From Enterobacter sp. (GTDB lineage Bacteria > Pseudomonadota > Gammaproteobacteria > Enterobacterales > Enterobacteriaceae), in contig JALCNW010000040.1 in the NCBI GenBank assembly GCA_022649305.1, positions 1 through 40,171 of the forward strand: DNA of 40,171 bases, written 5' to 3'. The translations under genes and the position numbers were made by a program. Every line of letters starts with the position of its first letter. Within the stretch, counting starts at the first letter, position 1. A model generated the notes under the pieces. It made no database searches, had not been told where the DNA came from, and saw nothing but the letters and a program-made list of their open reading frames with translations. This document shows, piece by piece, positions 33,756 through 40,171 of this stretch.

Positions 33756-34405
33756 TGCGTCAGCACCAGCACGCGATCGACCAGCTTATCAATACCGGTG
33801 GCCGCCTCGGCAATATTTTGCGCCAGCATATAGGCAGGCGTGGTGACGATTTTGTTGTCCTCATCTACGACGATATCGTCAACCGGACAAGGCACATGTT
33901 CGCCGCCCATATCTTCAATCACTTCAGCCGTATCGATATCGGTGCCAATCGTCAGGCGCAGTGGAAAATGAAAAATCTTCGGCAGCATTGCGGGCGCGAT
34001 GCACATAAAGCCCAGCGGCTTACCTGCGGCATGCATATCCAGCACCAGATTTTTTAACGCACTGTCGACCTGGCAATCGTTGCCGAGACTGGCAAAACTG
34101 CTCAGATTCTTCGCCGCACCAAACCCACCCGGCACGATTAGCGCGTCCAGTTCAGCCGCATTTGCCTGTGCCAGTGGATGAATGTCTCCCCGGGCAATAC
34201 GAGCAGACTCAATCAAGACGTTACGAGCTTCGGCCATTGGCTCACCGGACAGGTGATTAATCACATCCGACTGATTTTTATCCGGTGCAAAACAAATGGT
34301 TTCGACACCCTGTCGCGCCAACGCAAGCAGCGTCAAAACGGACTCATGAATCTCCGCACCGTCGTAAACGCCGCACCCGCTGAGTACTACACCCACTTTT
34401 TTCAT
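33752..34405 (-). CDS. elbB: DJ-1/PfpI-family glyoxalase ElbB
   Basis: ElbB is a class I glutamine amidotransferase-like protein with reported glyoxalase activity; its in vivo role is not settled. The 217 residues match E. coli. The nucleophile elbow is [11 protein letters not shown], and [15 protein letters not shown] is the N-terminal family signature. Two adjacent ATGs (34408 and 34405) are possible; 34405 places AAGGA eight bases upstream and gives the E. coli length. Cotranscribed with mtgA. Confidence 0.97.
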   Translation of the reverse strand: MKKVGVVLSGCGVYDGAEIHESVLTLLALARQGVETICFAPDKNQSDVINHLSGEPMAEARNVLIESARIARGDIHPLAQANAAELDALIVPGGFGAAKNLSSFASLGNDCQVDSALKNLVLDMHAAGKPLGFMCIAPAMLPKIFHFPLRLTIGTDIDTAEVIEDMGGEHVPCPVDDIVVDEDNKIVTTPAYMLAQNIAEAATGIDKLVDRVLVLTQ

Positions 34406-34490
34406 CATGCCGTTCCTTCTTTGCAACTGACTGAAGCATATTAATAATTCTGATTAAACTGGTATGCTTCACACATTTCACTGATTCCTG

Positions 34491-34518
34491 TAACAAATCA
34501 TTTAAGATTTGCTATCTT
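34491..34518 (+). promoter_or_regulatory. ArcZ promoter
   Basis: TAACAA (34491-34496), 16-base spacer, TATCTT (34513-34518), with the RNA start at 34525 (GTGCGG), seven bases after the -10. In E. coli, ArcA-P represses this promoter; no ArcA box was assigned here. Confidence 0.6.
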
Positions 34519-34524
34519 ATCTGC

Positions 34525-34647
34525 GTGCGGCCCAAATTTTTCAGGCTGTGCCATGCGAAAACAACACGAAAGATCAGGCACAGCTACGATTTCCCTGGTG
34601 TTGGCGCAGTATTTCGCGCACCCCGGTTTATCCGGGGTCATTTTTTT
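34525..34647 (+). ncRNA. arcZ: ArcZ small RNA (RyhA/SraH)
   Basis: ArcZ is an Hfq-binding small RNA that activates rpoS and represses flhDC, tpx, sdaC and others. It lies between elbB and arcB on the plus strand, as in E. coli. The 3' half is almost identical to E. coli: the seed segment GATTTCCCTGGTGTTGGCGC (34589-34608), then CAGTATTTCGCGCA, the terminator stem CCCCGG-TTTAT-CCGGGG (34621-34637) and seven T (34641-34647). The 5' half beginning GTGCGGCC is more diverged, as expected since RNase E removes it. Total about 123 bases. The T run overlaps the last ten bases of arcB on the other strand. Confidence 0.93.
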
Positions 34648-36971
34648 GTGCTTTCCACCCAGGCTTTGAGCACGTCTACGTCGTTTTGCCACTCTTGCTT
34701 CATCTCTTCAACCCATTCACCCACATTATCCGACCATGCCGGTAAATCCGGGGACTGAATCTGCTGACCCAGCTGTTGCAGATGACGCAATCCAATCGAG
34801 CCCGCAGCCCCTTTGATTTTGTGCCCTTCTTCCACAATACCTTTCTGATCGCGCGCAGTCAGATTCGATTCCAGCACGCTTAAATATCCCGGCATCATCT
34901 TCTCAAACACCGCCACGCCATCGGTAATCAGTTTCGGGCCGACCAAATCGATATACTGCTCAAGCATAGCGATATCCAGTATCGCTTGCGCTTTAGCGCT
35001 CTCTACAGATGTCATGGTGCTCTCCTCTTCATCACAGGTATCCCAGAACTTCTTAATCATGGCGGTTAACGCAGGTACCGCCAGCGGTTTGCTGAGCACG
35101 TCGTCCATACCGGCATCGAGGTACTCTTTTTTGTCCTTAAGTACGTTTGCGGTCAATGCCACCAGCGGCGGCAATTCATCTGGCGCATAGCGGGTCGTCA
35201 GCTCGCGGGAGATATCCAGGCCGGTCATATCCGGTAGCTGGATATCCAGCAGCACGAGGTCATATTCACCCGGCGTAAACATCTCCAGCGCCGCGGTGCC
35301 GGTCATCGCCACGTCAACGCTGTTACCCAGTTTCTCAAGCACTGAACGCGCGACAATCACGTTAAGCTCGATATCCTCTACCAACAGAACGTGCAGCGCC
35401 GGTAGCGGCAGTTCGTCATTTTCAAAGGTATCTTCCACCTCTTCCGCCACCGCTGGCGCATGTACCGTCAGGGTAAACAATGAGCCTTTTCCCTGCTGGC
35501 TAGTGACAGTAATGTCGCCGCCCATACTTTTCGCCAGACGACGTGAGACGGCCAGACCAATCCCCGTGCCGGTAGCCGGTTTGCCGCCATTGCTATCTTT
35601 CACCTGATAATACATGGCGAAGATCTTATCCTGCTCTTCCTGCGGAATACCGATGCCGGAATCCTCAACCTCAAAGTGCAGCATGTCGCCTTCATCAACG
35701 CGAATGCGCACCACCACCTGCCCTTTCTGGGTAAACTTAACGGCGTTGCTGATAAGATTCCACAGGATCTGACGCAGGCGCGTACCGTCGGTAACGACCT
35801 TATGCGGCAGCGGCAGTGTTGGCTCAAGCACAAAGCGTAGCCCTTTTTGCTGAGCCTGCAGCCCGGAGAGGTTCTCCAGATCGGCCAGGAAACCGGTAAA
35901 GTCGACAGGCTGATTATCGAGTTGGACTTTGCGCCGTTCCATCTTATCCATATCGATAATATCGTTGAAGATATTACCCAGCGTCACCGCCGATACGTGG
36001 ATGGTTTTAAGGTACTTCTCCTGCTCGCTGGTTAACTCGGTATCCAGCAGAATACGGCTCAAACCCACGATACCGTTTAGCGGCGTACGCAGTTCATGAC
36101 TGATAGTAGAGATAAACGTGGTCTTATCACGGCTCGCCCGTTCGAGCGCATCCTGGTAGCGCTTACGCTCGGTAATATCGCGGCCAAAGCCCATCAGGCC
36201 ATGGCGTTTACCGACACGATCGTAATACGGCACTTTACGGATTTCGAAGCAGGCTTTGCGCCCATCCGGATAATCCAGCCACTGTTCATAGGTCAAAGAG
36301 ACGTTATGACGAAACACTTTTTCATCGGTTTCAATGACTTTGACCGCGGCTTCTTCAGAATAGACATCCTGCGGTTTGAGGTGAATAAGCTGTTTTTCAC
36401 TTTTCCCGGTGAGCAACTCCATCGCCCGATTACACCCCGAAAACTCTTTGTCTTCATTACGGTAGAAAACCAAATCCGGGGAGGCATCGAGGAAAGAGCG
36501 CAGGAAAGAGGATTGTTGTTCGAGCTGTATCTGCGTGACTTCGCGCTCTTTCATCTCGATCTTCAGTTGCTCAAGCGTCGCCTGGCGTTCAGCCTCCGCC
36601 TTTTCACGCTCTGAAATTTCCTGGTTCAGCTGGGCAATATTATTTTTGAGCTGTACGTTGAGCTTAAGGTCGCGCTCGCGCATCTCCTCCAGTTTGACGA
36701 CCAGCCGGGAAAGACGCTGACGCGACTCTTCCAGTTGCTCCACCACAACAGACAGAAAGTAGACTGCCCACGGCGTTATCAGCAGGCCGAAAAAGATGGA
36801 ACGGATGACGTCGATACTCTCAACCTGGCCGTGAAGCACCATCGTCACGGCCATCTGCACGACGATCGCCAACACCACCAGTGCAAGAGCCAACAATAAT
36901 GAGAAACGGACCAGGCCGAGCTTCATCATAAGATCGACGTAGTACTGCGCAAGCATTCGAATTTGCTTCAT
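34638..36971 (-). CDS. arcB: Aerobic respiration control sensor kinase ArcB
   Basis: ArcB is the tripartite hybrid kinase that senses quinone redox state and phosphorylates ArcA under low oxygen. The product has 777 residues against 778 in E. coli. Two membrane helices (about 23-45 and 58-78), a coiled coil (80-150) and a PAS domain with redox cysteines Cys180 and Cys241 lead to HisKA with His292 in ISHELRTPLNG and HATPase_c. A receiver with phosphoacceptor Asp (about 576, LVLLDIQLPD) and an Hpt domain with His (about 717, EEGHKIKGAAGS) complete it. The ATG at 36971 has AAGGGA eight bases upstream. Downstream on its 3' side is ArcZ, as in K-12. Upstream is lptG, not yhcC-gltB. Confidence 0.98.
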   Translation of the reverse strand: MKQIRMLAQYYVDLMMKLGLVRFSLLLALALVVLAIVVQMAVTMVLHGQVESIDVIRSIFFGLLITPWAVYFLSVVVEQLEESRQRLSRLVVKLEEMRERDLKLNVQLKNNIAQLNQEISEREKAEAERQATLEQLKIEMKEREVTQIQLEQQSSFLRSFLDASPDLVFYRNEDKEFSGCNRAMELLTGKSEKQLIHLKPQDVYSEEAAVKVIETDEKVFRHNVSLTYEQWLDYPDGRKACFEIRKVPYYDRVGKRHGLMGFGRDITERKRYQDALERASRDKTTFISTISHELRTPLNGIVGLSRILLDTELTSEQEKYLKTIHVSAVTLGNIFNDIIDMDKMERRKVQLDNQPVDFTGFLADLENLSGLQAQQKGLRFVLEPTLPLPHKVVTDGTRLRQILWNLISNAVKFTQKGQVVVRIRVDEGDMLHFEVEDSGIGIPQEEQDKIFAMYYQVKDSNGGKPATGTGIGLAVSRRLAKSMGGDITVTSQQGKGSLFTLTVHAPAVAEEVEDTFENDELPLPALHVLLVEDIELNVIVARSVLEKLGNSVDVAMTGTAALEMFTPGEYDLVLLDIQLPDMTGLDISRELTTRYAPDELPPLVALTANVLKDKKEYLDAGMDDVLSKPLAVPALTAMIKKFWDTCDEEESTMTSVESAKAQAILDIAMLEQYIDLVGPKLITDGVAVFEKMMPGYLSVLESNLTARDQKGIVEEGHKIKGAAGSIGLRHLQQLGQQIQSPDLPAWSDNVGEWVEEMKQEWQNDVDVLKAWVESTKK

Positions 36972-36993
36972 AGAGGATCCCTTCACGACTTCA

Positions 36994-37030
36994 TCGCTCA
37001 ATAATACTCAAATTCCAGGCAAGGCGTTGA
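36994..37030 (-). promoter_or_regulatory. Candidate arcB promoter
   Basis: On the minus strand, TATTAT (complement of 37001-37006) makes a good -10 with a start near 36994, 23 bases before the arcB ATG. The -35 (TCAACG, about 37025-37030, 18-base spacer) is poor. If real, arcB keeps its own promoter on its side of the rearrangement junction. Confidence 0.35.
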
Positions 37031-37069
37031 AGGTTGTGTGAAAAAGTGCGGTGTGAAACAGGAGATTAG

Positions 37070-37097
37070 CCCCACTCCCGGCGACGCGAGAGTGGGG
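37070..37097 (-). repeat. Hairpin after lptG
   Basis: CCCCACTC (37070-37077) and GAGTGGGG (37090-37097) form an 8-bp stem with a 12-base loop, 12 bases after the lptG stop. There is no T run on either side. It may be a terminator remnant, an RNA-stabilising hairpin, or a Rho-dependent 3' end. Confidence 0.6.
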
Positions 37098-37108
37098 GAA
37101 ACGTGTTG

Positions 37109-38191
37109 TCAGGAGCGTTTGAGAAGCAGCCAGAGGCTTATCAGGAAGAACGATGCACTAGGCAATAGCGCGCCAATCAGTGGTGGAATGCCATACACCA
37201 GCGTCAATGGACCGAAGATTTGGTCCAGCACGTAAAAGACGAAACCGAAGCTAATCCCCGTCACTACGCGCACGCCCATCGGCACGCTTCGCAGCGGCCC
37301 GAAGATGAATGACAGTGCCATGAGCATCATGACGGCGACGGACATCGGCTGGAAAATCTTGCTCCACATGTTGAGCTGATAACGCCCGGCGTCCTGACCG
37401 CTCGACTTCAGATATTTGACATAGTTGTGCAATCCGCTGATCGACAACGCATCAGGATCCAACGCCACCACGCCTAATTTGTCAGGCGTCAGGTTCGTTT
37501 TCCAGGTTCCAGAAACCGTCTGCGAACCCGTGATTTGCTTAGGATCTTTTAGATTCGACTCATCGACCTGCGACAAACGCCACAGTTTGTTGGCCGCATC
37601 AAATTTTGCCGAGGCGGCATAACGCACCGACTGCAAGCGACGATTATCGTTGAAGGCATAAATACTTACGCCACCCAGCTCGTCATCGCCTTTCACGCGT
37701 TCGATATAAACGAAGTTGTTCCCGTCTTTCGCCCATAATCCTTGTTGAGTGGACAACAGAGAGCCACCGTACATGGCCTGTGCGCGGTAGTTACGCGCCA
37801 TTTGTTCACCCTGCGGTGCCACCCACTCGCCGATAGCCATAGTCAACAGCACCAGCGGGATTGCGGTTTTCATGACGGATAACGCCACCTGCATACGGGT
37901 GAAGCCTGAAGCCTGCATCACCACCAGCTCACTGCGTTGCGCCAGCATACCGAGGCCCAGCAATGCCCCCAAAAGCGCAGCCATCGGGAAGAAAATCTGC
38001 ACATCTTTTGGCACGCTAAGAAGGGTGTACATGCCCGCGCCAAGCGCGTCATAACTGCCCTGCCCGGCTTTCTTCAACTGATCGACAAACTTGATGATGC
38101 CGGAGAGCGACACCAGCATGAACAACGTCATCATGATGGTGGTAAAAATAGTTTTACCGATATAGCGGTCAAGAACGCCAAACGCCTGCAT
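37109..38191 (-). CDS. lptG: LPS export permease LptG
   Basis: LptG, with LptF and two LptB, forms the ABC transporter that extracts LPS from the inner membrane. The 360 residues match E. coli. Three N-terminal helices (about 13-35, 58-80, 98-120), a periplasmic beta-jellyroll (about 130-260) and three C-terminal helices (about 275-355) are visible. Its ATG shares one base with the lptF stop (TAATG). In E. coli lptFG lies near pepA at about 96.6 min; here the pair is joined to arcB. Confidence 0.98.
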   Translation of the reverse strand: MQAFGVLDRYIGKTIFTTIMMTLFMLVSLSGIIKFVDQLKKAGQGSYDALGAGMYTLLSVPKDVQIFFPMAALLGALLGLGMLAQRSELVVMQASGFTRMQVALSVMKTAIPLVLLTMAIGEWVAPQGEQMARNYRAQAMYGGSLLSTQQGLWAKDGNNFVYIERVKGDDELGGVSIYAFNDNRRLQSVRYAASAKFDAANKLWRLSQVDESNLKDPKQITGSQTVSGTWKTNLTPDKLGVVALDPDALSISGLHNYVKYLKSSGQDAGRYQLNMWSKIFQPMSVAVMMLMALSFIFGPLRSVPMGVRVVTGISFGFVFYVLDQIFGPLTLVYGIPPLIGALLPSASFFLISLWLLLKRS

Positions 38192-39291
38192 TACACCGCT
38201 CCTTTACGCATAAAACGGGCACGCACGCGACGCATCGGTACGGTATCCCACAGGTTTAATACGACCGCCAGCAGCAGGTACAAACCGTTGACCACCCACG
38301 TCCACATCATCGGATCGATCTTACCCTTTCCACCGTTAGACTTGATGGACGTTTGCAGCAGGAAGAACACCAGATACAGCAGCATAGCCGGTAGCATCGA
38401 CAATACCCTGCCCTGACGCGGGTTAACCACGCTCAGCGGCACAACCATCAACGCCATCATAAATACCGTGAATACCAGCGTGAGACGCCAGTGCAGCTCC
38501 GCTTTGGCCCGGTCGGTATCGGTATTGATCAGAGTACGCATATCCATCTGCTCGGTATCGCTCGGATCGAGAGCCACGTTCTGATGGCCAACAATTGCCT
38601 GATAGTTCTGGAAATCGGTAATGCGGAAATCGCGCAGCAACGCCGTGCCCTCAAAGCGCGTGCCCTTGTTCAGAGTCACGACCTGGGAGCCGTCTTTACG
38701 CTGGGAAAGCTGACCGGAATCCGCTACCACCACAGACGGGCGCGCATTGCCTTTGGTACGGAGCTGCGCAAGGAAGACGTCGTTAAAACGACTGCCGTCT
38801 ACGCTCTCGATGAAGAGGACAGAGTTGCCGTCGGTTGCCTGCTGGAACTGGCCTTGCGCTAACGCCGCCAATCCGGGGTTGGCTTTCGCTTCGGCAAGCA
38901 CTTCATCCTGATGTTTGGATGACCATGGTCCCGCCCACATGACGTTGACTGCTGCAACAATACCTGTGAACAGCGCCAGCACCATCGCGGCTTTCACCAG
39001 TACGGCTTTACTCAAGCCGCAGGCGTGCATTACCGTGATTTCACTTTCGGTGTACAGCTTCCCGAGCGTCATCAGTAAGCCAAGGAAAAGGCTAAGCGGC
39101 AGAATAAGCTGCGCCATTTCGGGCACGCCTAGTCCGAGCAGAGAAAGCACCAGATTTGTCGGGATTTCGCCGTCTACAGCCGCACCGAGGATCCTAACCA
39201 GCTTCTGACAGAAAAAGATCAGAAGGAGGATGAAAAGGATGGCCAGTTGGCTCTTGAGCGTCTCCCGTACCAGATATCTTATGATTATCAC
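38191..39291 (-). CDS. lptF: LPS export permease LptF
   Basis: LptF is the second permease of LptB2FG. The 366 residues match E. coli. It has the same layout as LptG: N-terminal helices (about 13-33, 52-75, 98-122), periplasmic jellyroll (about 130-265) and C-terminal helices (about 270-350). ATG at 39291 (MIIIRYLVRETLKSQ). First gene of lptFG, divergent from pepA as in E. coli. Confidence 0.98.
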   Translation of the reverse strand: MIIIRYLVRETLKSQLAILFILLLIFFCQKLVRILGAAVDGEIPTNLVLSLLGLGVPEMAQLILPLSLFLGLLMTLGKLYTESEITVMHACGLSKAVLVKAAMVLALFTGIVAAVNVMWAGPWSSKHQDEVLAEAKANPGLAALAQGQFQQATDGNSVLFIESVDGSRFNDVFLAQLRTKGNARPSVVVADSGQLSQRKDGSQVVTLNKGTRFEGTALLRDFRITDFQNYQAIVGHQNVALDPSDTEQMDMRTLINTDTDRAKAELHWRLTLVFTVFMMALMVVPLSVVNPRQGRVLSMLPAMLLYLVFFLLQTSIKSNGGKGKIDPMMWTWVVNGLYLLLAVVLNLWDTVPMRRVRARFMRKGAV

Positions 39292-39428
39292 TTTAAATAC
39301 GCCCGTAAAAACCCGTCTCTTTGCAGGAATTTCGCTTGTTTCATGGCTTAAACGTCATTTATTCTCTTGAATCGTCGAAATCATCGCTAAGATTAAAAAA
39401 TCAGGCGGATTCGCGGCTCAGGATATGT

Positions 39429-39466
39429 TTGACGTGTCGAAACCGTAGTAACGTAAGATTAACACG
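39429..39466 (+). promoter_or_regulatory. Possible pepA promoter
   Basis: TTGACG (39429-39434) and TAAGAT (39454-39459) lie 19 bases apart, about 90 bases before the pepA ATG. The spacer is longer than optimal, so this is tentative. The lptF-pepA intergenic region (39292-39556) holds nothing else I can assign. Confidence 0.3.
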
Positions 39467-39553
39467 AAGTCACCACAACAGCGGACTTGAGTTACGAAAG
39501 GTTTCAATTCTATCCGTAGCAGCCGTCGTTGTCTTTAAGATTCAGGAGCGTAG

Positions 39554-40171
<618 letters not shown>

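Noticed and set aside
36096..36614. A 172-codon plus-strand open frame opposite arcB
   Set aside because: Antisense to the conserved PAS/HisKA-encoding part of arcB with no start signal or recognisable domain.

Overview
This window is ordinary core chromosome of an enterobacterium (Enterobacteriaceae, close to Escherichia, Enterobacter, Citrobacter or Klebsiella). Almost every gene is recognisable as an orthologue of an E. coli K-12 gene with near-identical length, and gene order follows the 71-72 min region of K-12. The species cannot be fixed from the sequence alone. No insertion sequence, prophage, integron or CRISPR array was seen.

Layout. 1-3600: minus-strand metY-rimP-nusA-infB operon (initiator tRNA, 30S maturation, transcription elongation, translation initiation), cut inside infB at the window edge. 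3800-5290: argG with a probable ArgR operator. 5310-5940: secG-leuU. 6000-10940: rlmE, ftsH, folP and glmM on the minus strand. 11000-15400: yhbY, greA with a GraL-like leader RNA, dacB, and a PmrA/PmrB-like two-component pair inserted between dacB and obgE, where K-12 has none. 15400-18360: rplU-rpmA-yhbE-obgE. 18500-20000: ispB and sfsB. 20050-24850: murA, ibaG and mlaFEDCB (retrograde phospholipid transport). 25100-33020: yrbG-kdsD-kdsC-lptC-lptA-lptB and rpoN-hpf-ptsN-rapZ-npr (Kdo and LPS transport, sigma-54, nitrogen PTS). 33030-37000: elbB-mtgA, the ArcZ small RNA and arcB.

The main structural surprise is at 36972-37108. In K-12, arcB is followed by yhcC-gltB. Here it is followed by lptG-lptF and divergent pepA, which in K-12 lie about 24 map minutes away. 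Orientation and position fit one endpoint of a large inversion nearly symmetric about oriC. The other surprise is the extra PmrAB-like system two bases after dacB.

Functionally the window is heavy in envelope biogenesis: peptidoglycan precursors and remodelling (glmM, murA, dacB, mtgA), LPS synthesis and export (kdsD, kdsC, lptA, lptB, lptC, lptF, lptG), outer-membrane lipid asymmetry (mla), and membrane protein insertion and quality control (secG, ftsH). The rest is translation and transcription machinery and global regulation (rpoN, the nitrogen PTS, arcB/ArcZ). I found no clearly undescribed biological system. The findings are mostly rearrangement, regulatory RNA and start-site observations.
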